From contig JAFMSR010000008.1 of the NCBI GenBank assembly GCA_022818135.1, positions 25,933,488-25,997,487 of the forward strand: a stretch of 64,000 bases of DNA, read 5' to 3'. Shown here piece after piece: positions 25,981-37,440 of the stretch (the stretch's first letter is position 1; every line of letters begins with the position of its first letter). Source of the DNA: Saxidomus purpurata. Taxonomy: Eukaryota > Mollusca > Bivalvia > Venerida > Veneridae. Below the pieces are notes generated by a model, which saw nothing but the letters and a program-made list of their open reading frames with translations, searched no databases and was not told where the DNA came from. The translations under genes and the position numbers were made by a program.

Positions 25981-26706
25981 AAGAGGGCCAAGATGGCCCT
26001 TGGAAAGATCAATTTTGACCCCAGAGGCATAATTTTAACAAACTTCGAAGAGGTCTACTAGGCAATGCTAGATGCCAAATATCTAAGCTCTAGGCCTTGT
26101 GGTTTCAGAGAAGATTTTTAAAAGATTTTCCTATATTATATAAGCTTATGTAAAACTAAGTAACCCCCCATGCAGGTTCAATTTTGATCCAGGGGTCATA
26201 ATTTGAACAATCATGGTAGAGGTCCACTAGCCAATGCTACATGCCAAATATCTAAGCTAAAGGCCTTGTGGTTTCAGAGGAGAAGATTTTTAAAGTTTTT
26301 CCTGTATAAACCTATGCAAAACTAAGCAACCACCCCCGCGGGGTCATTTTTGACCCGGGGGTCATGATGTGGACACTCTTGGTAGAGGTCCACTAGACAA
26401 TGCTACATGCCAAATATCTAAGCTCTAGGCCTTGTGGTTTCAGAGAAGAAGAATTTTAAAGTTTTCCTATATATGCCTATGCAAAACTAAGTGACCACCC
26501 CTGCAGGATCAATTTTGACCTGGGGGTCATAATTTGAACAATCTTGGTAGAGGTCCACTAGACAATGCTAAATGCTAAATATCTAAGCTCTAGGCCTTGT
26601 GGTTTCAGAGAAGAAGATTTTTTAAGTTTTTCCTATATATGCCTATACAAAACTAAGTGACCACCCCCGCGGGGTCAATTTTGACAACAGACAATCATCA
26701 ATCAGA
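25975..26706 (-). repeat. Family A copy, inverted
   Basis: It runs from AACAAGAGGGCCAAGATGG through four core monomers and ends where family B-like monomers begin at about 26710. Confidence 0.8.
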
Positions 26707-27340
26707 AAAGCTCACCTGGCTCTAAGTGTGACCTTGACCTTTGAGGTAGGAATGTGGATCATGCACGCGACACATCGTCTTGATGTGCTTGACATTTGTG
26801 CCAAGTTATTTTTAAATCTTTCAATGCATGACAAAGTTACAGTCCGGACACAAATGTGTGCATATATAGAGGATTCCATTACCTTCAAACTCTAAGTGTG
26901 ACCTTGACCTTTAAGGTAGGGACGTGGGTTTTGCATGACAAAGTTACAGTCCGGACACGAATGTGTGTATGAATAGAGGATTCCAGTGTGCCTAGGAACG
27001 TGGATCATGCACGCAACACATCGTCTTGATGTGCTTGACATTTGTGCCAAGTTATTTTAAAATCCTTCAATGCATGACAAAGTTACAGTCTGGACACAAA
27101 TGTGTGCATATATAGAGGATTCCATTACCTTCAAACTCTTAGTGTGACCTTGACCTTTGAGGTATGGATGTGGGTTTTGCACGCGACACGTCGTCTTGAT
27201 GTGCTAGACATTTGTGCCAAGTTATTTTAAAATCCTTCAATACATGACAGAGTTACAGTCCGGACACAAATTTGTACATGTAAGTAGGGACGGACAGACG
27301 GTGCGATTTTAATATGCCACCTTTCTGGGGCATAAAAATG
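26707..27340 (+). repeat. Family B copy
   Basis: Four monomers of about 110-140 bp share GTGACCTTGACCTTTGAGG, TCGTCTTGATGTGCT, TTTGTGCCAAGTTATTTT and AGTTACAGTCCGGACAC. It closes with GGGACGGACAGACGG and the palindromic TGCCACCTTTCTGGGGCA end. Confidence 0.8.
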
Positions 27341-28472
27341 GCCAGTCTGCCAAAAATTGATGATTATGCATATTCCCACTAGATAGAGATAGATGCTTCA
27401 CATTTTGTTTTGCTCACTAATTCAACAACCAGATATCCAGAAATAGCAAGATTTACAAGAAATCTTTAATCATCTAAACTCTGAATGCAAGAAATACAAA
27501 GCTTAGAATTTACTTGCATGTATACAAAGAAAATTACATTAAATTTATGTAACAAGTCAAAAGTAAAACGTAAACAAACAAAAACAGACAAGGAACAAAT
27601 CTGAACATAACTGAACGAGCAAATCAAACTGTACAACTTTCTTATGCTGAGACTTCTTTTCTCTTCAGATTGTCATATTGTGTTCTAACACACTATCGAC
27701 GTCACATCTTTTCTTACTTGTTATGTCATTTGAATTTGTGACTAATAAATAATGTATATACAGTCACAAAATATCGAACAGAGTTTTAATTGTTGCATTT
27801 AACACACTATGCGTTAGAAAAGGGTTAACTATATAGTGATTTTGACATTTTAGACCGTATGTACAGTTTTAATGGTCGCAAACAGTTTTAACAGCTCCGG
27901 CTAATGCTGTCACCATTAAAGATATGTTCGACCATTATAAACCTACAGTCACAAATACCAAAACTACAAAACATTTAACCCTATATTTTACTAGAAGATT
28001 TTCTTACTAAACCAGGTTGGAAAATTTTAAGTAAATCACATTAGGTTGTCCCAATATGTTATGTACAAGCTTTTGTTACTAAATCAACTGTTGTCACTAA
28101 CTTAAAGATAGAGAAATTTCCCAATAATGCTCAATATAACATTGCCATATGCCTGACAAACATTTATATATCCCCCCCCCCCCCTTCACATGCAAACTAA
28201 GAGCTGCTCAATGAAAGGTAGGTCTTGTACTGAATTAATCAACATTGATATGGTAAGTCATTTTATTTCTTTCAAAATAGGGGGGCTGGGGGAAGGGGAG
28301 GGGGGTAAAAAAGGGTGTACTGTACATGTATATTTTGGTCCTTTGTGTATTTTTATCTTAAATTCTGAAGTAGAAAATTAATCAACTATCACCATAGAGA
28401 AGGCAATCTGAAAATAACATTCTATTAATTCAAAGCACAAGAACATTGCTGTACAAACAGGAACCTACTTAC
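27341..28472. other. Intronic sequence, nothing recognised
   Basis: This is AT-rich with a C/G run near 28173-28186 and a G-rich patch near 28280-28310. No repeat family is identified. Confidence 0.45.
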
Positions 28473-28551
28473 CTATTATTAAAAATAGCATGATCGATAT
28501 GTCCATATGTTGCATTTTCAAAAGTCCGCTTTGCATCAAGAAATGCACATT
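28473..28551 (-). CDS. Exon: start of CUB domain
   Basis: This 79-nt exon lies between acceptor CATTTCATTTTCAG and donor AATAG|GTAAGTAGG. Phases are 1 in and 2 out, joining cleanly to the exons at 50.7 and 13.6 kb. Spliced, it begins E-C-A-F-L-D and runs to ATYGHIDHAIFNNS. This fits a CUB N-terminus: first cysteine, then the S/T-x-x-Y-g-x-Y...N-N segment that normally precedes C-x-W-x-I. The exon is too short for ORF searches; it was recognised from its splice sites and by continuing the CUB pattern upstream from 13.6 kb. Confidence 0.8.
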
Positions 28552-29067
28552 CTGAAAATGAAATGCTAAAGGGAGATATATAGTGATTGTCAATGTACCT
28601 CTGAGTCAGTATTTTTCACCAACATTACTCAGACTCTGAATGACCTGGTTTTGTTTTTGCAATTTTTGTAATGAATTTATTTTTCATGAAAATCTCTCTT
28701 GGAAAAAATTTAGTTTAGAAGATTCTAAGGAAAATTCTGGCAAACTTTTATAAATTCTGGGGTATTCAGACGTGAAGGAAGCTTTTGACAATCAAACCAG
28801 TCTACTTAAATGTACCATCATTTTCATGTGAACAAGCAAATTCAGCTAATTTATATTCTCCGCCAAAGGAAGCAAATATAGTTAAACTTTGTTTGCTTGA
28901 ACTGGAAGGGACCGTCAATTTTAGTTTGAGGGATCTGTTGCTCAGGGTTGATATACTGCAGAAACTTTAATATAATACATATTTTAACCCAGGTATTTCC
29001 AAGAATTTGTCCCAGCATGAAAACTAAAGGTTAACATGGTAAAATTCAGTCAGATTATTGCATTTTT
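28552..29067. other. Intronic sequence upstream of the first CUB exon
   Basis: Nothing is recognised beyond the acceptor tract at 28552-28565. No additional exon with matching phase was found here. Confidence 0.45.
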
Positions 29068-30041
29068 AGCTCGACTTTTCAAAGAAAAGGGGAGCTATCC
29101 TACTCGCCCCGGCATCAGCGTTGGTGTCACACCTTGGTTAAGTTTTTTGTACCACCCAACTTTATTTCAAAACTATTAGAGGTATGGCTTTGAAACTTTG
29201 CATGCTTGTTAACCATCATAACCTACAGACAAGAGTACATAACTCTGTCAAGGTTTTAGACAAAATTATGGCCCTTTTTTGACTTAGAAAGTGTATTGAG
29301 CTTGGTTAAGTTTTTCGTACCACCTCACTTTATTTCAAAACCATTAGAGGTATTTCTTTGAAACTAACCATACTTGTTTGCCATCATGACCTACATCAAC
29401 AGACAAGAGTACATAACTCTGTCAAGGTTTTTGACAGAATTATGCCCCTTTTTGACTTAGAAAATACATTGAATATGGGTAAAATCCACTTATTGCCATA
29501 ACCCTTAGAGATATTGCTTTCAAACTTTGAATGCTTGTTTACATCATTACCCCCATCTGTAGGCAAGAGAAGGTAACTCTGTCAGGGATTTGTTTTAAAA
29601 ATTAAGGCCCTTTATGGACTTAGAATCTTGGAAAGTTTTTCGTACCAGTCCACTTTTTGACAAAACTGTTTGAGATATTAATTTGAAAGTAGGAATACTT
29701 GTTTACTATCATTATCCCCAAACATGGACAGGAGAAGGTAATTCTGTCAAGGATTTTATTTGAATTATGGCCCTTTTTGACTTATAAACTCAGTTAAAAT
29801 TATCATTCTTGTCCACTTGTTGACTTAAACGTTTGAGATATTACTTTGAAAGTTGGAGTACTAATATGTACCATCATGAGACCTATCTGTAAGCAAGAAT
29901 AGATAACTCTGTGAAAATGTTTCTTGATTTGTACTTAGAAATTCCTAGTTAAAGTATTGTGTGCCCTTAACTGTCAAAGTTTTGTTTTATTGGCAAGCAC
30001 TAAAAAAGTCGAGCACGCTGTCCTACTGACAGCTCTTCTTA
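29068..30041. repeat. Family F repeat (GTCGAGC-ended, tandem core)
   Basis: It starts with AGCTCGACTTTTCAAAG and ends with GTCGAGCACGCTGTCC and GACAGCTCTT. Five or six monomers of about 165-180 bp share GAGATATT, ACTTTGAAAG and TAACTCTGTCAAGG. The architecture matches the other tandem-core families. Confidence 0.7.
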
Positions 30042-30712
30042 GCTCACCTGAGCACTAAGTGCTCAAAGGTGAGCTATTGAGATTGCCTGGTGTCTGTCGT
30101 CTGTCTGTCAACACTTTATAGAGGCTGTATTTTCCCTGGATCTTCATGAAACCTGGTCGGTATGATGGCCTTGATGAAATATAGGTCAAGTCTTAATATG
30201 AGTAATCTGGAATCAAAAAATTAGGTCACGGGGTCAAATCATGGAAAAACCTTGTGTATGCAATAGAGGTTGCATTTTTCATTGGATATTCATGTAACTT
30301 GGTCAAGGCCTTGATGAAATCTAGGTCAAATTCGAATATCGGTTATCCAGGGTTAAAAACTAGGCCACCCGGTCAAGTCATAGAAAACCTTGTGTATGCA
30401 ATAGAGGTTGCATTTTTAATTGGATCTTCATGAAACTTGGTCAGTATGATTGTCTTGATAAAAGTTAGGTAGCGTATGAACAGGGATAATCTGAGTTCAA
30501 AAACTAGAACACCCAGTTAAAAACCTTGTGTATGCCATACAGGTGACATTTACAACCAAATCATCATGTAAACTGTTCAAAATGTTAGTGTTTTGAAGGT
30601 CAAACAGAATGTTTGTGTTTATGATATATATAGTTTAGGGTTCAAGTTTGGTCACATATTGTCATAAGTCACAGGTGAGCAATATAGGGCCATCTTAGCC
30701 CTCTTGTTTGAC
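30042..30712 (+). repeat. Family D copy, uninterrupted
   Basis: It opens with AGCTCACCTGAGCACTAAG and closes with GGGCCATCTTAGCCCTCTTG. Its core monomers contain CTTCATGAAACTTGGTCAG and CCTTGTGTATGCAATAGAGG. It starts immediately where the family F copy ends. Confidence 0.75.
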
Positions 30713-31160
30713 ATTTCCTTTTTGAAGAGCTTTTATCGGGTGGGCCTAAAAGCCAATTTCCAATACTGGTATACCAGACTTTTTATAATGTAAAACATTT
30801 CAACATGTTCTGTATCATTTTAAAGCTGGAAAAAAAACACAAAATTTATCTATTAACTCCAATTTTAGTTAGAAGTAAAATGATTAAATTGTGATAACAT
30901 AACTTGCCCTGTTTTTCTTAATCTTTTAGCAGGAAACTGTCCTTTTGAAAAATCAGTCACTCATTAATTTAAAATAAGTTAAATATTGTATCCATTTTTG
31001 TGAAAAAAATTTTTTTATGCCATTTAACTACTAATTTTTTATCAAATTTGTAAAAAAAGTTTAGTTTATCTTTAACTGTTCATTGACAGAGGTGCTAAAA
31101 CCATGCACGTTCAACAATGCCACATTTTATTGTTGAAGCGAAAGGATGAAATTGACAATG
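30713..31160. other. Intronic sequence flanking DIRS-1
   Basis: This AT-rich stretch has no recognised element. The last bases (TTGACAATG) form the right flank of the DIRS insertion in element orientation. Confidence 0.5.
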
Positions 31161-31377
31161 AAATAGGAAAATTAAACGAAACTCACCTTGAAAAGGGAAG
31201 TTGAAGTTTGATTGATATTTTATAGACCACTAACTCCTTAAGGGATTAAACAGAGATCATGTGGCCGCATGTTGATGAAATCAGTCTTCAGAGCAAGTTG
31301 CCAAACTTCTACATACCATGAGATGTTTGGCAGCAGTATTAATTTAAAAATCAAGTAATTGGGTGAGGTGTGAGGGT

Positions 31378-31507
31378 GTTTAATCCCTTAAGGAGTTGGT
31401 GGTCTATAAAATATCAATCAAACTTCAACTTCCCTTTTCAAGGTAAGTCTCGTTCAATTTTCCTATTTTATCTCCCACCTAACTCTTTATAGGAATCAAA
31501 CAGAGAT
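31378..31507. repeat. DIRS-1 internal complementary region
   Basis: The first part (31378-31468) is complementary to the right terminus (31161-31250), with few mismatches. The second part (31465-31507) is complementary to the left terminus (about 36319-36361), with three mismatches in about 45. It therefore spells the joined ends of the element, with a single ATTT (31465-31468) at the join. That is the defining DIRS feature, thought to template completion of a circular intermediate. Confidence 0.88.
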
Positions 31508-31767
31508 TTTAGAGTTGATTTTTAAATGAATCAAACAATAAGAGGAACAACAAAGATACAATGAACATGGATCTATTTCGGTCACTTTGCATATATTGTG
31601 AACACACAGGTTAAGCGAGTACATGTAAACTACTTTTTTACATTGTAATAAAAAGAACCAGAGTAAACATGTATACAAAAGGTATCCCATACAGAGAGCA
31701 GTCATGTATAATCATACATTGCTTCTAATATTACTGAAGGATGGCAGACTGCACTGATAGTGTATTT

Positions 31768-32830
31768 TCAACTGGTGTTGTAAAACCTGGAAAAAGTTTT
31801 GACATTTGACCACCCTGCAGTCTTTTGTATGGTTTCCAGAGAGACACCTCTTAGCTTGGCAGTACTAGCTGCTACTGCTCTAGTGCTATGCGCAGTGTAT
31901 CTGCTGTCAATACCGGCTTTTAACATAGTTTTCTTAAACCAACGAGCAACTGTTGCACGAGATACGCTTTTGAAAGGTTCCTGCGTGCTTATGAGAAGCT
32001 TAGTTTCATTAACATCTCTCAATAAATGAGTTCTATCAAGATATTCTTTAAAAGTTTCAACTATACATAACTTTTTGTTTTTTGGATATCTTTTCAAGGT
32101 AATTGGCTAAAGATGATAACTTGGCTGCAATTGTTTTAACAAGTGATTGATATGAATTGTTACATGTGTGTCACACAAGACAATGTCATTTAACTCTATC
32201 AAATGAAGTGTCTGGCACCTCTGTGCACTTAATAACAAAAACAAAATACATAACTTTCCTGATAAAAGCATCAGTTTCTGTGGAAGAAGCGCAAATATAG
32301 TCAAACACTATGCTGACATCCCAAATCACCGGATGTTTTAGTATGTTTGGTCTATTGTGAAAAACTCCTTTCATGAATCTTTTCAAAAATAGGTTGTTAC
32401 TTAAATCTTGTATTCCCCCGCAGGTTGTTGCGAATGCATTGACAGCTGCTCGAGCTGTACATAATGCGCTATAACTTAAACCTGAATGAAACAATTTCAC
32501 TAGAAACTTTAATACATTTTTCACAGGAGGATTAATTGAATCAATTTTTCTTCTATTACAAAAGTGTAACCATTTTTTAACGAATGATGAATATTGAAAC
32601 TGTGTTGACGATCGCCATGAACTGATGATGAGGTCGGCAGACTGTTGCGAATATCCTTGATGGAAGAGGGATTCCCGGATAATCTGAAAACGCCCAGGGT
32701 CATTTTCTTCAGTGGGTGCACATGTTCCGGTTTGTGTGGCAGGTGGAAGTGTTTGTGCGCTGGGCCAAGGAAGAAACTTTGTTGACACATCAAGTGCAGT
32801 AATAGAGGCCACCAACTTTGAGTAGTCCAC
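31768..32830 (-). pseudogene. DIRS-1 tyrosine recombinase, broken
   Basis: The N-terminal core-binding part (32830-32190) contains STQFQYSSFVKKWLHFC and GLSYSALCTARAAVN. The catalytic part contains LLLSAQRCQTLHLIEL (first arginine), RATVARWFKKTMLKAG, TAHSTRAVAAS (H-x-x-R), and TAGWSNVKTFSRFYN, carrying the nucleophilic tyrosine near the C-terminus. All tetrad residues are present in sequence, but a frameshift near 32230-32300 and a TAG at about 32114 interrupt it. DIRS elements use this enzyme to insert a double-stranded circular copy. The N-terminal coding overlaps the end of the RT/RNase H frame (32521-32830), as is common in DIRS elements. Confidence 0.9.
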
Positions 32831-34528
32831 ACCGGCACCTCTAACACAACCTCTGCCTGATCTTGAGCCATCTTCTGCAGTATTCTCGGTACAAGACTGA
32901 AAGGAGGGAACATGTACAATAGTCCATTACTCCAATTAATGGTAAATGCATCAATAGCCATTGCATAAAGATCAGGTAAGCGCGAGACATACATGTCAAC
33001 TTTATTGTTAAGCCGTGAAGCAAACATGTCAACATCAATGTTATCAAACTCTCGTAGAATGTTAGAAAAAGTATTTGAATTGAGTGACCATTCTAAATCG
33101 TCATTAAAATTCCTGGATAGCGAATCTACTTCAACATTAGCAACACTTGCAATATGAGCCGCTGTCAAGTGGATTCTACGTGGGATACACCAAAACCATA
33201 ATATATCTAGCCAGCGAATTCAATTCTGGACTTTTACCCCCAAATTTATTGATGTATGCACAACAGGTTGTATTGTCTGTAAAAATACAAATATGTTCGT
33301 TTTCCATGGTGTTACACAAAGCAAAAAGTGCTAATTTGCATGCTTTTAATTCAAGTATGTTAATGTGTAGTGACTTTTCCTCTACTGACCACAACCCATG
33401 CTTAGCTTGATCAGCTTCTTTAATGCAAGCACCATAGCCCGTTAAGCTGGCGTCTGAATGAACAGCCAGCATTGGGTTGCCATGTGAAACGTTTTTCGTG
33501 CAATTAGGGAGGTGAGACACCCACCATTGCAGTTCATTTTTCATTTCATCTGTCACTCTCATGAAAGCGGAATAGTTGCTTAGTTTACGCCTAAGTGCTT
33601 GTTCTTTAATTTTTTCTAAGGGTTTGTAGAACAAAGGCACATGTTCTACACCAGGTTCTGCAGCGACTAACTTCCCAATGACCTGAGAAAATTCCCTTAT
33701 GGTAATGTATTTTTTGTTCAAAATGTTGTTGCATTTATCAATGATGTCATTTATTTTGGAAGGTGTAAAGCGAACTGTCATTGAATCGGAACAAAGAATG
33801 AAACCCACAAATTCTATTTGTCTTGTAGGAATGAAAACAGATTTAGTCGGATGAATGGTTAACCCAAGACTGTCTAACAGCATGACTGTATCCTCAATGT
33901 TACGAAGACATGAGTTGTATGAAGCTCCTTATAAACACGAATCATCAATATACATCGTACTGATATGACCTTTAGCCCTGAGTGATGAAAACACTGGCTT
34001 TAATAATTTGGTGAATACCCGTGGGGCTGTGGTCAACCCCATGGCAAGTGCTGTGAATTGGTACTTGATGCCTTTGTGAATAAACCGAAAATACTTCCTG
34101 TCTTCATTACAAATTGGGATAGAATAGAATGCGTCTGAAATATCCACCGACCCGAAATAGCAGTTTGGAGTCATAAGGTTAACTGCAGTTTTTAGTGTTT
34201 CCATTTTAAAATGATAGTACTGCATGTAATCATTGAAACGTTTTAAATTAAGAATAATACAAATTCTGCCGTCCTTCTTTGGTCTAGCGAAAATATTCGA
34301 TATAAATTCGCCTTGTGTGTTTGAGTCTGCTAATTCGATAATGTGACATTGTAAAAATCTATAAATTTCTGCATCAATTCTTTCCATTTCAATATCAGAA
34401 AACTTAAGTGGTTTAGGCACAGATAAATGATAAGGGGTTTTACTTAGTTCTACTGAATAGCCACAAACTGTTTGCAAGACCCATTTATCATGTGTAAGTT
34501 TAGTCCATTCGTTGAAGTGGGTCTTCAT
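32521..34528 (-). pseudogene. DIRS-1 reverse transcriptase / RNase H, broken
   Basis: RT motifs: ARPKKDGRICIILNLKRFN, then YFGSVDISDAFYSIPI (first catalytic aspartate), ALAMGLTTAPRVFTKL, and MYIDDSCL (Y-x-D-D-like, with the catalytic pair). One TAA follows at about 33901 where the other DIRS copy has sense sequence. RNase H: AVHSDASLTGYGA, NILELKA and IFTDNTTCCAYIN supply the acidic residues. A one-base shift near 33195 separates this from TAAHIASVANVEVDSLSR and FPPFSLVPRILQKMA. The product would copy element RNA into DNA. It is inactive as it stands, unless the single-base changes are assembly errors. Confidence 0.9.
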
Positions 34529-34584
34529 TTTTCCTGCTCTAAAGTTATCTGGGGAATTCTTGAGCCTATAATTTTTACTTACAA

Positions 34585-35740
34585 TTAATGTTTTGCTGGT
34601 TTGAATGTCATTTGCTTCTTCCCCTGATTGAAGTTTTTGACGAAGCCTGAGGATTTCATTCCAGAAGAGAGTTGGTTGTGGAACTTGGGCTGTTGGAAAT
34701 TGCCTCCCTGGTTCTGATACTGTGAATGCGAGGGGACTGAACCCAGTGTCGAATTCCTGTCCCCCCGCCTTTTCTCTAAAAAATCCTTTCTTACATCTTT
34801 GGCTGTCATTCTGATGTTTTTTGTTGTGTCCAACTGCTTAGATAAGTCTTGGAGGTTATTGCCAAAAAGACCTGTAGCCGTAACTGGGTTGTCATCAGAA
34901 CAGATTCCTCTGAATTTGGGGTCAAGTTCCTGCCGAACTGTGTCTCTACGATTTTGGTTGATAGCATGTATTGAGGCACAAATTATTCTAAACGAATCTG
35001 CTATGCAAGGTTTCAGTAAAGAAACATCTGGATTTGGGTTCCCACTGGCATGGTCCATTGCTTGTATTAGCGGAGCAGCAGCTTTGTTGAAACTTGATAG
35101 TGTTTTCTGCTTCTGGACATCCGACGATTTTGTTCCAGTCTTGAGTTGATTCCATAGGAAATTGTCAATGTGTGGCACCTGTAAGCATTGTACGTTTTCT
35201 GGGCATTTGTACCTATCATACAACTTTTTCATCTTTTCTTGATCAACCTTTTTTGGTCTAAGATTGTTGTCGGCCGCTTGGGCAACGTGTTCTTTGATAG
35301 ATTCACTAACTGCCTGCTCTGACTCAAAAAATTCATTAAGCTCAGAGATAAATTGGTCGGGCTGATCTGATCGTTACTCATGTCTGCTGACACCGAAATA
35401 GTGTCAAGCTCATCATGATCTGAGAAATCGTCCGAATCGTCGGATACGTCTGCTTTTCTTTTTTGGCATCTGCTGCCGATGTGCTCGCCTGTTCATGGTT
35501 TTTGCATTTCAGGTTAATCATATCATTCGAAAGTTCCTTTATCTTCAATGTCTGACCCTCGTATGCCCTGATAGATTGCGTAAACATGGTCACGATTTCT
35601 TCTCCTCTCTTCAGGAAACGTTCAAGTTTATTTACATCTCCTTGCGCATGCGCCGGATCGTCACTTCCGCCCAAGCCCCTTGGCTGTTGCAACGATCATG
35701 CGTCTGCCCCCGTATGGGCGGCCATTCTTATTTTCTCCTG
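34585..35740 (-). pseudogene. DIRS-1 gag-like protein, broken
   Basis: Only weakly conserved and recognised by position and by similarity to the 41.4-kb copy (GGSDDPAHAQGD versus GGSEDESGHAPN). A good initiation context (AAGAATGG) lies at about 35739, but the frame hits TGA within ten codons. The main frames are 35378-35692 and 34585-35232, needing shifts at an A6 run near 35458 and at a GATCAGATCAG duplication near 35370. The N-terminal half is acidic. The C-terminal tail is N/Q/G-rich and basic (NQGGNFQQPKFHN, NFNQGKKQ), typical of nucleic-acid-binding gag tails without a zinc knuckle. Confidence 0.7.
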
Positions 35741-36571
35741 CCGTTTGACCAGGAACTCCCAGAAAACAATAGACAGAGCATATGAATGATTAGAATTATC
35801 GTGAATTCATCATCGATAATTCATGAAAAATGCCATTCAGGCTGAAATCGTAAAGCTAGTGCTAAACGAACAAAGTATGGGATGCATTCAGCATCTGTTA
35901 TGCAATCAGCAATGGACGATTCTCTCGGAATCGTAAAGCCATTCTAAACAATGCTGAAATGCATGTCTGCAATGTCACAGTCTCAATGCCATCCAGGCAA
36001 TCAAAGTTATGACCGACGAAAATGGTTAATGAGTCTTCAAGATGTAAAATTCTGCCAAGAATTATTCGATGGAGTGTGTAAACAATCTCGTTAGAAAATC
36101 AATACAAATCAATAAATATCTCACGAACCTTACCCAGTTGTGGTTTGTGAACGAATCGGCAACGAACCCTGATATCCGCTCGTCAAAAAGAAAAAGAAAT
36201 TGTATTAATTAAGGTGATACTCTTGAAGGAATTATAGTTTTAGTGCTCTGAAATTTATATGACTGTCTGTTCATTCAACATAAGCCTCGTTCTGATTTCA
36301 TCAACATGCGGCCACGTGATCTCTGTTTGATCCCTATAAGGAGTTAGGTGGAAGATAAAATAGAGATGAAGGAACCGTCAGACAGGTTTGAGAGATCGAG
36401 GGAATATGGTTCGAGGTTTCGGAGGTGGAACAATATCATTTACAAATGTATATTGAGATTTTGCCGGGACCGTCGACAGAGTTCGAGCAATCAGTTGTAT
36501 TCCAGCTAATGAAGTTTGAGCGAACAAAGTTTAAGTGTAGCTGAAAAAGAATTTGAAAGTGTATTGGTCTG

Positions 36572-37440
36572 TCTGTTTCAGGAAAAAAAAGCATTTTAAA
36601 AATTTCACCCTCCGACTGAGGCCTCATCTCCAAGGTGATTTTTCTTCTTCTTCAAGTTACAGTCCTGAAGAATTTGATTGTTGTTAGTTAGATTAAATCA
36701 GTACTACTACTTTCAAATAACAAGATTTCTTAAGTTTCTATAAAGAAAAATTATGTAAGAGAAGCACTATGCCTCATTTCTGTGAACTAAATTCTCTGAT
36801 GTTAGACAATACAAAATATTGTGCCAAAGCTATAATCCATTGGGGCCTGATATCTAAAGGAATTTTTTCCTGCATCTACAGTGTAAAGAACTCAGTGTTA
36901 AGTAAATAAAATCATTTAAGTTTCAGGAATTTTTTTTTTTGTTTTTTAATAAAATATTTAAGAAAAGCCCTACAACCCCTTAGGAGCCCTTCGTCTGTTT
37001 CAGGGAAAGGGGGGAAAGCATTTTAAATTTTTTCTCCTCCGGCGGAAACCTCTTCGGGGGAAGGTGTTCGGGGGGGTCTTCTCAAGTTACAGTCCGAAGA
37101 ATTTGATTGTTGTTAGTTAGATTAAATCAGTACTACTACTTTCAAATAACAAGATTTCTTAAGTTTCTATAAAGAAAAATTATGTAAGAGAAGCACTATG
37201 CCTCATTTCTGTGAACTAAATTCTCTGATGTTAGACAATACAAATATGATTATTTGTGCCAAAGCCTATTAAGTCCATTGGGGCCTGATATCTGAAGGTA
37301 ATTTTTTTCCTGCATCTTACAGTGATAAAGAACTCAGTTGTTAAGTAAATAAAATCATTATTATAAGTTTCAGAATTATTTTTTTTAAGTTTTTAAATAG
37401 AATATTTAAGAAAAGCCCTACAACCCCTTAAGGAGCCTCA
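36572..37440. repeat. About 430-bp tandem duplication of an interspersed repeat
   Basis: The unit at 36572-36995 is followed by a near-copy at 36996-37440, sharing TTGATTGTTGTTAGTTAGAT, AGAGAAGCACTATGCC and AGCCCTACAACCCC. Differences are mainly single-base indels. Weaker relatives lie at 39425-39580 and 47215-47425. Confidence 0.8.

Larger units (their letters stand above)
31161..36361 (-). mobile_element. DIRS-1: near-complete DIRS-type retrotransposon
   Basis: This 5.2-kb element reads right to left: gag-like, RT/RNase H, tyrosine recombinase, internal complementary region, right terminus. Inverted termini (31214-31285 and 36293-36361) share CATGTGGCCGCATG/CACGTGGCCGCATG and the AACTCCTTA block. 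Both extreme ends contain the four bases ATTT in element orientation (31161-31164, 36358-36361). There is no long direct target duplication, as expected for integration by a tyrosine recombinase rather than a DDE integrase. It lies in the 22-kb receptor intron in the gene's sense orientation. Multiple frameshifts and stops disable all three genes. Confidence 0.9.

Noticed and set aside
35440..35470. Programmed frameshift site at the A6 run in DIRS-1 gag
   Set aside because: The codon register does not place a proper slippery heptamer in frame, and other nearby frame breaks make plain decay or sequence error more likely.
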